Assembly (NCBI GenBank): GCA_028023455.1
Contig: JAQFVV010012394.1
Span: 20,600,353 to 20,664,352 of the forward strand
Direction of reading: 5' to 3'
Source of the DNA: Epiperipatus broadwayi
Taxonomy: Eukaryota; Onychophora; Udeonychophora; Euonychophora; Peripatidae
DNA length: 64,000 nucleotides
The position numbers were made by a program, and so were the translations under genes. This document shows positions 46,740 through 57,240 of the stretch, piece after piece; the first letter of the stretch is position 1; each line of letters starts with the position of its first letter. Under the pieces are notes generated by a model, which was not told where the DNA came from, made no database searches, and was given only the letters and a program-made list of their open reading frames with translations.

Positions 46740-48685
46740 ACTCTAACATAACAAATTTGTAGGTTTATTTATATCAGTTTTTGGCCCCTTAGAGAATATT
46801 TATTCTAAAATAGATTTCCTGCCTCTAATGGATCTCTATTTTAGGAGAATCTTTACTCTATTGTTAGTAAAGATTCAGTTTTAAGATAACTGTCTAAAAT
46901 CAATTCAAATCAATTTTCTGCTTGGGAATGGATTTGAATAAAACAATGTTAATAGCTAACTAAAATGCATTAGCTTTGTTTTAGTTTTTACTTTTTTAAT
47001 TTTAATTTACAATTTCCTGGTTTAAATTCATAAGACCAACTCTCCACCTCTTTAATTATTTCAGACAGTTATCTTGAATTTACATTTTATTTTATGAAAA
47101 AAAAATGAATTACAACATATTAAAATAGAAAAATACAATTTTAAAAAATATACAAAATTACCTACTAATTTTACTTATGTATATACGCTACTATTATATA
47201 CATTTTATATATAAAAAAACATGATGGCACGTGGACAATGTTAGACGGTGAAACTCGACCTTGAACTAAGGTCGACTGTTTCAATATACCATGAGTGAAT
47301 AGCTTCCACTCCACTGATACCAATAGTAAAAGCATCATTTTTAAATGTAATAGGATTCAAAATAATTTATCTTTTAAAATAAATTATTTTTTTAAATCAA
47401 CATTTATGAATATAAAATGCACATTATAATAATTTAAAAAATATTCATCCTTAATGTATCATTAAAATATATTTTAATGATTCAAAGAAAATTTAATTTG
47501 AGATTAAATTAATTAAATATTTTCATCTTGGTATATAATTAAATTCAGTAAAAGTACTTGAAAATTCTTGATATTAGAAAGCAGGTTCTGCAATCTAGAA
47601 TTCAACAGTCTAGTATTTCAGAATGATAAATCTCAAGAAACTTCCTCTCAAAGTATGAACATTTAAGCAAAAATATTTTTCTTCTTAAATAAAACTGCTT
47701 AATAATGTTTCAATAGTCTAAAGTTTTCAGGAGTCTTAATATTTATGTATATAATAAATTCAACTTATGACAATGCCTTTTGTCATAAGTAAATTAGAAT
47801 CAATAAAAGTTCTTATGCAACAATGAGGATTAATGCAGAAAGCCACCAAAGTTCATATATCACAAGGTTAATTTAAATATTATTAAATATTTTGTTGACT
47901 TTTCCATCATATTTCCTTGCAATGTAACTTTCAAGTTTTGCTAGTTTCAGTTTAAATCTTCTAAGCCTGAATAAATTAAGTTAGCAATTCATATTTTACT
48001 TTTAACCATATGACATTTTCGTATGCATTGCTTAATTTTTTTCATTAATTTGCCCTCTTGCGAGAATTTATGCAAGCTTTATACTGAAACATGCATATTT
48101 TTCTATATATATTATGTTCGAAAAAAATTCATAGATGGCAAAAAAATAAAAAAATTTCTCAAAAACAATAGAATCCTGACAAATCCCTCTAAGTTTTTTA
48201 TATCATCATTTATGACATTCTTTAAAGAAAATAGTTTGAATAATCAAAAATGTGTTTATTTGCAAATTTATTACAATTCTAGATAATTTTATACATTAAT
48301 TTATACAATATTTATTAGAAATCAAATATAAATTATTAATAATTTATTTTGAATGGAAATACTTTATTTTCAAAAATAAAATGTTATATTAGTGGATAAT
48401 GCAAATATGCCCTAAAGCAATTTCATAGCTTAGCTTTCTATGTAAGTAATCTAATTATAATAACGAGTATGAAAATATCAATTTTGCAATCAATATTAAA
48501 AAAGTTTAACTTTTTAAAACATATTTCATTAGATATAAGAGATATAAATGAACATTCATTGAGATTTTTGAAAAATAAATCACAAATAATGATTTCATTG
48601 ATTTTGTAAAATGAAAATAATATTTCCAGAAATGATGATATATTATCTTTTAATTTTGATTACAATCTTATTTTTTAATATTTAT
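46740..48685. other. AT-rich spacer
   Basis: No gene recognised. A compact hairpin lies at about 47249-47283: CGACCTT pairs with AAGGTCG around GAACT, flanked by TGAAAC and GTTTCA. The frame at 48023-48286 has chance composition. Confidence 0.5.
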
Positions 48686-48689
48686 AGAA

Positions 48690-48840
48690 AGAAAATGTGA
48701 ACATTTAAAATTTATTTCATTAGTAAACAAAAATATCTAGCAAAAGAAGTCAAATTTATTATTTTCTGATAAGTAATAATGGTTTAATCATAATGTGAGA
48801 ACAAAAAAAATGAAATGTGAAAAGAATGTCAGAGCATTAA
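48690..48840. repeat. Dispersed repeat D, copy 2
   Basis: Related to 38396-38545, same orientation, with several small indels. Confidence 0.55.
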
Positions 48841-50589
48841 AAACAAACAAAAATGTATTCAAAGCAATTAAAACTTAATAAAATTTAACAAGCAAATAAA
48901 CAAGAAAGTAAATGAATAAATTAAGTACACAAGTGTATACTAACATCTTCCTAGTCCTATTTACAAGCTCTGTGTGACTGACTTTTTTAACAACTGAAAT
49001 TAACATGCAGCTTACTCACTTTTGACCTAAATCTATTAAACTCTAAAAATTAATTAGTATCCTCAGAAAAATTGTTAAAAATAAATTAATTGAAATATCT
49101 GTCAAGACTTTATTTAATTATTACAGCTTTAAAATAAATGATTTACAAAAACCAATAGTGTATTATAGTAAAATAAAATATTATATAACATATACATTAC
49201 TTCAAATAATCTTTTAAACATATTTATTTGCCTTAACTAAGTTAAGCTCCCAGAACATTTTTAATCAATATTTTAAAACAATGACTTTTAAAGTAATTTT
49301 TAACATTGAACTAACAAGGAAGTTAACATGAAAATTTATTATTTCATGCAAACTCACACACCAATGCATTCTTTTACTTAAAAATAGATAATTAATAAAA
49401 TTAATTATTTTTTTTTTTCAATTAACTAATATAAAAATTGTTTAATTAAACTAATTTTTATCATAAATATTAAATAAGCTCATTTTTATTAGCAAATTAA
49501 CTTAATAAAATGCACTTTTATTAATAGATAATTTAAATACTAATAACTTAGCATTAAAGATTTAAATTTGTCTTTATATTTTAATTCTAATATTGAATGT
49601 TAACAGTGATTTTATTCTTAATATTTTTTAAATTAAATCACTAACATTTCAAGGTAATAATACCACCAAAACTATGCACTTTAAAATTATATACAATTAC
49701 TTATGAGTTTAAAGCATTATACAGATTTTTAAAATGACTTTTAAAGCTATTAAAAATTATAATAGTTATTATAAATTGGCTCAAAGAATATATTAGCATG
49801 TAAATATTAAGCAATAAGATAGTTGTCTTACTACAAAAATTAAACTATAAAAAATTTCTTTTTAAAAAAATACTGAACAACAATATCATTGGACATTTAG
49901 TCCTATGGATAAAGCTAAAAGTCATGATATATATATAATAAACACAGCAGTCAGTATATCTGTATTAGAAAGGAACAGGACATTTTCATAAACTATCAAA
50001 TACAATGGCTATAGCTATTTTCTTTGTCAAGAAATAAATATGATCCATAATATTTTCATAGCCATGAATTTAATTAAGATTTGGTTTGAGTGAATTTTAA
50101 ACTTAAGGCAGATATAAATGCAACATGATTAATTTGGATTTATAAATGTCAAATAAAATCAAAAATAAAAGATAAAATATCATTTTGTAAACCTTTATAA
50201 AAAATAAAAAACATACCATTAAATAATAGAAAAAAGGCAGATCAATATCTGTAAATGATAAATATGGATGTACACATCCATTTTCTTTAACTTTCATTTT
50301 TGGATTATAAGTTTTAATTAATAATGTTGTATTTATATGTGGCCGAAGTTTTGAAATTCATCTTTATTTTAATATGTTTCAGAAAATTAGGCATAAATCG
50401 AATATGAGGCTAAGAAAATAAATGGTACCAGTTTATTCTTGGGTTTTCTGAGAAGGAAACATTTGTATTTGACAGCTTATAAAATAGTCTGTTTTTTTCT
50501 AATTGTTTATATATGTTGTATGCATATACATGTTGTCTGAAGCTCAAAGGTTAAAGAATCATTCGTTACAAATTGGTAAAAAAAAACCG
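48841..50589. other. AT-rich spacer
   Basis: Extremely A+T-rich with no gene or element recognised. Confidence 0.5.
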
Positions 50590-50665
50590 TGATTCTTGGA
50601 TTGTCAGTATCTAAAAGTCCCGGGTTAGCGGGTTCGCTTCCCGGCTGATACTATGCTACATGAAA
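50590..50665 (+). repeat. tRNA-derived SINE-like unit T2, copy 2
   Basis: GCGGGTTCGCTTCCCGGC (about 50628-50645) is a B-box-like hairpin, followed by TGATACTATG and an A/T-rich tail, as in the copy at 33372. The A-box part is diverged (GATTCTTGGATTGTCAGT). Confidence 0.5.
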
Positions 50666-51292
50666 ATATATATATATATAATTTGCATACCAATAATGTC
50701 AGTTTTTTCATTGATAAATATAACTTATTTGATATAATAAAAGGGGGGGGGGATCTGATGCATTCTGAAGCATATAATCGAAGTGTTCTTTTTTATTGAT
50801 TTTGGTGTTTCGTATAAACATACAAAGTAAAACAAAATATAGTTTTGTAAAAAAAAATCATGCCTAGAGATCAAAATATAGTTTCCAATAAAATCAATCT
50901 TTCATTCTAATTCATAAAGATTACTTATTTCAAAGCACAATCAAAATTTAAAATGAATAAAATCAATTGCTTGATAAAATTTCTTTAGTAAGTATGATTA
51001 TTATAATATATAGTTGATAAATAAAATACGTTAGTGTTGATCCATCAAATTAATTTTAAACGGTCGTTGTCAGACTGTTAAAAAGATACCTAAGAGTATG
51101 CAATGTTAGGGGATCCTTGTAACCACCAAAACAAATCTTGGATTTTAAATCAAACATGTAAACTTTGATGGCATAGAAATATACACTAAGCATATTAAAT
51201 ATACTTTACCTAACTTCTGTTTTTATATTTTTTAAAAAATACTATTTTGAAATATGAATTTTTTTTAGAGTGCAGGCTTGTATGTAATATAT
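50666..51292. other. AT-rich spacer
   Basis: Contains a short G homopolymer (about 50743-50752). Nothing else recognised. Confidence 0.5.
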
Positions 51293-51537
51293 AGGGGTTT
51301 GAACTCAGACTTTTACACAACTTTCAACCATCTATGCTATCTTATACCACTGATACACTTGATCCCATACATGTTGAAAAGATAAATAATCACCAATATC
51401 CGTATTTCGTGCTAAACCAGCACTCGTCAGTTGGTGATTATTTATCTTTTCAACATGTGTGTGATTAAGTGTATCAGTGGTATGAGATAGCATAGATGGT
51501 TGAAGGTCATGTGAACGTCTGAATTCAAACCCCCTAT
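51293..51537. mobile_element. Foldback element family P, copy 3
   Basis: GGGGTTTGAACTCAGACTTT at the left is mirrored by GTCTGAATTCAAACCCC at the right. The arms run about 115 bp through CATACATGTTGAAAAGATAA and its inverse, around a short centre that contains the GCTAAACCAGCACTCGTCAG phrase shared with copies 1 and 5. Confidence 0.85.
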
Positions 51538-51862
51538 ATATTAAAATACTATTCTAAAAATGTTTTAAATAGCTTATAAGATTTTTGTCAATATAAAAAA
51601 ATACAAATGAATATATTTTATCTGTCTAAACTTATGATATTTTGAAAAAAACCCCACATTGTTTTAACTATAATGACAGAATATCTGCAGTCATTCTGTC
51701 TTTGCTTTATAACTTTTTCAAAAATATAATTACTTTTTAAAATGAAATGTGTCAAATGTATCAATGATGAAAGTATGATTTTATTTTTTTTAAAGCTCGT
51801 ACATACAAATTGTATATAAAAAATATATTATAATAAAAATCATATACAACAGCTACATAAAT
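51538..51862. other. AT-rich spacer
   Basis: No feature recognised. Confidence 0.5.
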
Positions 51863-52311
51863 ATAATAATAATTAGCATTAAGCTAATGCGCATGCGCTT
51901 TGTGGATTTAACTACTTTCATTTTTTCCAAACGCAAGATAAAGTCTTTGTGAAAAGATAGGATGAATCCATCTATCCTTTCAACCCAAACGTTTAAGTAT
52001 GGGCAAATCTTAAGTATTTGGAAATTTTAATTTCAACTAAGAATGACGTATTGTAAATTCTAGTAAATTTCACAAGCATCATTTATTCTGACATAGTAAA
52101 GGTAATTTAAAGTGATTGTTAATATCTTCACACTCTCATTTTCAAATACTTAAGATTTGCCCATACTTAAAAGTTTGGGTTAAAAGGATAGATGGATTCA
52201 TCCTATCTTTTCACAAAGACTTTATCTTGTGTTTGGAAAAAATGAGAGTATTCATTTATAGATAAATCCACAAAGTGCATGTGCATTAGCTTAATGCTAA
52301 TTATTATTACA
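51863..52311. mobile_element. Foldback element family F3, 160-bp inverted arms
   Basis: The left arm (about 51868-52021) and right arm (52142-52309) are near-perfect reverse complements: TTAGCATTAAGCTAATGC at the outer left, GCATTAGCTTAATGCTAA at the outer right. The central loop is about 120 bp. The right arm has a small insertion (ATTCATTTATAG, about 52250). No reading frame. Unrelated by eye to families P and F2. Confidence 0.85.
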
Positions 52312-53255
52312 GTTTAAAAACATCATGCGCTATATAAAATAAATATCCTATTTAAATATAAATATAGTAATAATAATTACACATAAAAAGCCTTTTTCAG
52401 CACATGGTGGTTTCGTGCCCTTTCATATGTTAAATCATCTATTTTAATATTAACCAACACAAATAGAATACCATTTAATGTTCTATAATAGCAATAAAAT
52501 AACATCAATCTACATACATAAAATGCCTACTTTGTTGTCTTAATAGACGTTTGTTGGTCCACAATGCTTTACTGGATAATGCTTTACTGGAGTGCCCTCT
52601 GAATTTTTTATTCAGTGTTTGCTCCAGTAAATTATCTTCCTATTATATATTTGTTCATAATGTGGTCAAATTCACATATCAGATAAGACAGGTATATTTT
52701 TAAAAAAATAAATATTAATTTAACTTTATAATTACTTGCCAGGTGAAATATATGTATTTTAATAAGTTATGAAATTAATTTACAGAGAGCAAATAAATAA
52801 ATAATAGCTGGAATAAGATTAAGTGAATTGCTTTAATATAAAATATTTAATTAAAGCATATTATGTACAATAATTATTACTAGAAGGAAAAAATAAATAT
52901 CAGATAATGGAGGAAATTTATAATTTAATTAGTATGAGTTAAAATACTAATTAAATTTATAGAGATAAGAATAAACTGATAGTACAGCCATCATCCATAT
53001 TTTTCCTTGTGAGCTTAATTGCACCAAAAAATAAAAAGACTGAAAGAATATAAACTGCAGGAAAAAGCAGGACAGGCTCTTTTTTGTTGTCTCTGAGGCA
53101 ACTGTGTTGTAAGAGTGAAGAAGTAAAAAAAACCAGCAGGTTGCTATTTTATCCCCAAGAAGTCATCTCCTGGTGGTCAATAAATGAACTAAGGTCAAAA
53201 CAGATTACCCCAATCATTATTATTTTAAATGCCTTAAGGGCCATAAGGCTTAAAG
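52312..53255. other. AT-rich spacer
   Basis: No gene recognised. A local repeat of GCTTTACTGGA (about 52567 and 52583) and its inverse CTCCAGTAAA (about 52622) forms a small hairpin. Confidence 0.5.
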
Positions 53256-53261
53256 GATGAT

Positions 53262-53345
53262 GGTGATGGGTAAAGGTAGTTGAAAGTCTGGGTTCAAATC
53301 CCTTTTAATTACATGTAACTTAAGGATATACATTATACTTGTATT
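53262..53345. mobile_element. Family P, isolated right tip
   Basis: GTTGAAAGTCTGGGTTCAAATCCC, followed by TTTTAATTACATGTAACTTA, matches the right tip and external tail of family P. GGTTCAAATCC is the best match in the window to a tRNA B box consensus within this family. Confidence 0.6.
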
Positions 53346-53445
53346 TCAATATTTTAATATTAGTGAAAAGACTTAATAAGTGAAAGTACTTATATTTCTA
53401 ATTAACTGCGATTGGGTTATATAAATTAGAATAGTGTTTAATTCA

Positions 53446-53449
53446 TGTA

Positions 53450-53480
<31 letters not shown>
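53446..53480. repeat. (CT)n(AT)n microsatellite
   Basis: A CT dinucleotide run followed directly by an AT run. Confidence 0.9.
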
Positions 53481-53708
53481 TACCCTTGGATATGTTAATG
53501 TGGATATTAAATTGTATAAATTTAAGTCTAAGTCACAGTGTTCTTTGTATCCTGAAAAAATAATATTCCATACTAAATTTGTTATTCTGATTCTGGAGAT
53601 TAATGAGCCAAGACATAGCAAAACTTGGTGCAGTCATTTAGTTCAAATCTAGCTTAGAGAAATAATTAGCAGTCTGAAAGTTCAAATTAGTTTTGAAAGA
53701 ATTAAAAA

Positions 53709-54480
53709 TGTCATCATTTGGGAAAACTTGTATTGCCGAGTTCAATATGGATAATGCGGCCACATTGTATTTAACCTGAATCGAAAAAAATTATCACATT
53801 TAACAGAATTAATGGCAATAAGTGAAAGGTTGCAGCACTCTTATGTTTTTCTGATAAAAAAAAGTCATTGAAATAATTAATAAGTTTTATGATCCTCCGG
53901 TAACAGATAGCATACAGTATAAATGAATATTTTAGCCTGGTTCATCCCACCATATAGCTCACTTAAATTTAAGGAATAGAAAACAGTTTAAGAGTGAAAC
54001 AATAAAAGAGTATAATTCAGTCCTGAAGTAGCTAGCAAAAGATTGTGGGTATGGGGAGTTTGCTAAGAAAATGCTTATGGATCAATTACTCTGGGGTATT
54101 TCTGATGACAGGCTCAGATAATAGTTGTTAACCGAGATGGCCCAGAGGAATTGATCCGTAAGTATTTTCTTAACAAACTCCCCATACCCACAAATGGCTT
54201 ACATGCTAATGTTACAATAGTCTCATGCTTTTAAATCTAAACCTAAAGATAATATTAATAAGAAAGTTTTAAAGATGGATAAAAAATATATTAATCTGCA
54301 AAAATCTGAATATGAAAAGAGGAATAAATTTATGTGCTAAAAGATTGTAAGTGGAAACAGAAAACATGTTTAAATGTGGTACTAAGGGACATTTAGTATA
54401 TGTATGTAGAAAATTTAGAAACAGGTAGAGCCAAGAGAAAACTCAGGGACAGAAAAATAGGGGAGGTAAAACCTTTAATA
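53709..54480 (+). pseudogene. Ty3/gypsy gag, degenerate
   Basis: The start MSSFGKTCIAEFNMDN resembles gypsy gag openings. Next come a FYDPPV-like segment (about 53889), SETIKEYNSVL then LAKDCGYGEFAKKMLMDQLL (about 53996-54090; capsid region), and a zinc knuckle FKCGTKGHLVYVC (about 54369-54410) whose first Cys position is replaced by Met. Several stops interrupt it. Gag would form the particle that packages element RNA. It contains the inverted duplication at 54041-54193. Confidence 0.75.
54041..54193. repeat. Inverted duplication inside gag, 47-bp arms
   Basis: TGTGGGTATGGGGAGTTTGC (about 54044) is mirrored by CAAACTCCCCATACCCACA (about 54172-54190). The arms of about 47 bp, up to ATGGATCAATT and AATTGATCCGT, are separated by about 55 bases. 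The arms differ at a few positions. The right arm is an inverted copy of gag coding sequence, not ordinary gag. Confidence 0.85.
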
Positions 54481-54699
54481 TTCACATAAAAACATGGAAG
54501 TTGAGAAATTTCTGAAAATCAGATGAAATTGCAAATTTGCTCAGGGGCAGCTATAATGCACAAGAATCACATGCTGATGCTAGTGTTAAAATAAAAAAAA
54601 AAACAGATGTTAAGGCTCAAGATGTGAGCAGAAATACAGAAAATTAAAATAATTAAATTACTGTTATATATATAGTAAAAGTGAAAATTAACCACATAA

Positions 54700-54877
54700 T
54701 AGGTAGGGAATGGTTTCATGTGATAGGAAACCAAGTTAATATTGTAAAAAAAAATTTCTTCAAATTAAGAAATTAAAAATAAATATTCAAATTTATTCAG
54801 TGAGGAATTGAGTTAAATATCAAAGGGCTAAGTAGAGATTGAGTTAGTTGTAAACACCCATCCAATTGTATTAAAGT
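54700..54877 (+). pseudogene. Probable gypsy protease-region relic
   Basis: Between gag and the Penelope insertion the frame-shifted sequence reads like the end of a gypsy aspartic protease domain and linker (for example a YQ-x2-K segment and a VNTHP-like stretch). The catalytic Asp triad is not visible, so the call depends mainly on position. Confidence 0.35.
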
Positions 54878-55004
54878 CAGATATTCTATGGTAATATCGC
54901 CACACAAACTCAAATATATATTATTATTCTAATTATTTACTTCTAAAGCGCTTTTCAAAGGATCTATGCCTTCATTTTCAAAGCTATAGATAGATAGTAA
55001 TGTT
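54878..55004 (-). mobile_element. Penelope-like element end, nested in the gypsy element
   Basis: On the plus strand this matches the reverse complement of 63715-63838: CAGATATT...GGTAATATC, AAGCGCTTTT, ATGCCTTCATTTT and AAAGCTATAGA occur in the same order. It is therefore the 3' terminal part of a Penelope-like element in minus orientation. It sits between the protease-region relic and the first recognisable reverse transcriptase codons. Confidence 0.75.
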
Positions 55005-55560
55005 CAATGTAAACAGTGAAAATTTCCCATTCACACCTGAAAACAAAAATCCAAGAAAATTCAAGGATTCGTCATAAAGGGTGTACTGACATCTATAGAA
55101 ATGTCACATTAGACCATGCCTATAGTTGTAATAACAAAACTCAATGGTCAAATATGAATATGTGGGTATTATAGGATAACAGTAAATAAAATTATAGAGA
55201 TTCAGAGTCAAATTAAATGCTCTGAAAAGCATGTGCAATATGAAAGAATTAGTATTCCTAGGACATGTAATCTCAGACAAGGTTGGTTATCACATGAAAA
55301 AGTAAATACCATGGAAAATGCAGCTAAACCAAGAAACATTAAAGAACTCCAAGCATCTCCAACTTTAATGAACTATTTCAAATCCTTTCTACAGAATAAG
55401 GCTAAAATAGCAAACCAGTTATATGAATTAATAAATAAAAATCAAAAGTGGCAGTGGTTAAAAATACATGAGGAAGCTTTTATAAGAACTACAGCCCTGC
55501 TGTCCTTGTCCAAATTGCTGATACATTTTGATGATAATCCCAAAGTGTTGCTTAACAATT
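55005..55560 (+). pseudogene. Ty3/gypsy reverse transcriptase, internally deleted
   Basis: The N-terminal part reads FVIKGVLTSIE (about 55067-55100), then PIVVITKLNGQI (about 55120) and GYYRITVNKII. It then jumps to the palm end (LKSMCNMKELVFLGHVISD region, about 55220-55275) and the connection NAAKPRNIKELQASPTLMNY...ANQLYELINKNQKWQW. The stretch that should contain the catalytic YxDD is absent, so the copy is dead regardless of its stops. Confidence 0.8.
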
Positions 55561-55960
55561 AGATGTTTCAGATTGGGTTGTGTGGACAGTTTTATGTTAC
55601 CCATGTTATAATTGTGAACAACCCATAACCTATGCATCAAGGATCCTTTCTAAAGCTGAGAGAAAGTATAGCCAGATTGACAAAGAGGTCTAGGCTATTA
55701 TGTTCAGTTTAAGGAAATTTCCTCAATATATATTTGGTAGGTCTTTTCATATAATAACCAATCACAAGGTATTATTGGGAATATTAATGAATGATAAGCT
55801 TGTGCTTGAACATTTGAGTCCACATATGTTACAATGGAGAAATATTTTGGCATCATACAATTACCAGCTGTCATATAAAAAACAGAAAATGACTCCACAT
55901 GCCAATCCAATGCTTTGTCTAGAAATCCAGACCAAAGCAAATAATCGAATAATGAGATAG
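55560..55960 (+). pseudogene. Ty3/gypsy RNase H domain
   Basis: SDWVVWTVLC-like sequence follows the reverse transcriptase end, then EQPITYASRILSKAERKYSQ, IDKEV-AIMFSLRKFPQYIFG and SFHIITNHKVLLGI with a canonical layout. The usual DHK is written NHK. One TAG replaces a sense codon near 55692. The domain normally degrades the RNA strand of the replication intermediate. Confidence 0.85.
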
Positions 55961-56129
55961 AAATTAAATTACATAGATGGCCTACAGTCAATATTTTAAA
56001 TACCAACACAGTAGCAAAATGAAAAGGGATGATAAATGGTACTGGCTGCTGATAGGCTGGATTAAAAATGGCTGGCTACCTAAAAACCACAATGGCATGT
56101 GCCTGAATTTTGGACAAATCTTGACAAGT

Positions 56130-56700
56130 TATCAGTCAATAAGGATTGTATGTCAATTAATAGGATAATAATACCAACAAAGGGCAGAGAAAAAGTTTCA
56201 AGATTATTGTATAAAGGCCATTCAGGAGCTGTGCATGCGAAAGCTTTAGAGTAGCTACATCTGGTGGCCAAAGATAACTATAGCCATTGAGAAATACATA
56301 GCTTGTCAATCCAAAATGAGTATTAAATCTAAAAAAATCATGGCAGAGGTTTCATATGGACCAAGCATATCCAACCAATAGAAAAATACTTTTCATACTT
56401 GTAGTGCATATTTTAAATGGGTGTAGTATTGTATCATGTAAAATACAAGTGCTAGTGAAACCATGTGAAGTTTAAATTCAGTTTTTTCATTCCATGCAGA
56501 AATAATTGTTTCCAATAATGGTGGAGAACATTTCTTCAAAAATAAAGGAATCAAACATATCTGTGCATAGCATCCTTAATTGAATGGACTGTCTGAAAAA
56601 GCTATTCAACAAATTAGAAAGGATCTGAAAAAGAATAATAATATGAACATGTAAGAAGCTTTATATGGTGCTATGCTAATCAACATTACATGCTGTTGAC
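56130..56700 (+). pseudogene. Ty3/gypsy integrase, N-terminus and core, degenerate
   Basis: The zinc-binding start is seen as LLYKGHSGAVHAKALE (about 56195-56250), then EKYIACQSKMS (about 56290). The first catalytic Asp region is not readable. The second is IVSNNGGEHF, with Asn where the catalytic Asp should be (about 56505-56535), and the Glu region is LNGLSEKAIQQIRKDLKK (about 56580-56635). Stops and frame changes are frequent. Confidence 0.8.
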
Positions 56701-56754
56701 AGTTATAGGTAAGGGCAGAAAGTTGTATATAAAACTAGCAATGTTATTCCAAAA

Positions 56755-56943
56755 ATGAATGAGCACCTTCAGTATGAAAGTGAAGACAACACATTTGAAA
56801 TAGGTAATAAAGTTTTGGTATGCAATCTAATTAAAAAGAAATGGATTGAAGGTATAATCACAGGCAAACTATCTAAGCAAATTGTAACCATTCAAATACA
56901 GAATGAAACAGAATACTGGAGACACATAAACCATATCCATTGA
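56755..56943 (+). pseudogene. Ty3/gypsy integrase C-terminal domain
   Basis: The frame reads FEIGNKVLVCNLIKKKWIEG, with IITGKLSKQIVTI and EYWRHINHIH at the end, matching the SH3-like C-terminal domain of this gypsy group. This part has no internal stop. It follows the integrase core at the expected distance. Confidence 0.85.
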
Positions 56944-57223
56944 TGAAACATAGAAGACATTCAGTTTCCAGTGACACTACTAATAGATAGAAAAGAAACG
57001 ACCAAATCTGTGGAAAATAAGAAATAGTTGATGCAGCTCTTGATGAAGAAATTCAAGAAAAACAGCAGACTCAGGATGTAGTGAAGCAGAAGCAGTAACA
57101 TAATGCAAAATGAAGTACACATGGAACCAACAGAATAATATAGATCGCCCAGATCTCAACATAAAAGAAAGAGGCCTAAAAATTATGAGATTATGTGTAA
57201 AACATAGTAACCTGTTTTATGGA

Positions 57224-57240
57224 GTAAGGGGAGGATTATT
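57224..57240 (+). promoter_or_regulatory. Candidate polypurine tract of the gypsy element
   Basis: GTAAGGGGAGGATTATTG lies about 280 bases after the integrase end, a suitable place for the plus-strand primer and start of a 3' LTR. No matching 5' LTR was found upstream of 53709, so LTR ends are not called. Confidence 0.4.
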
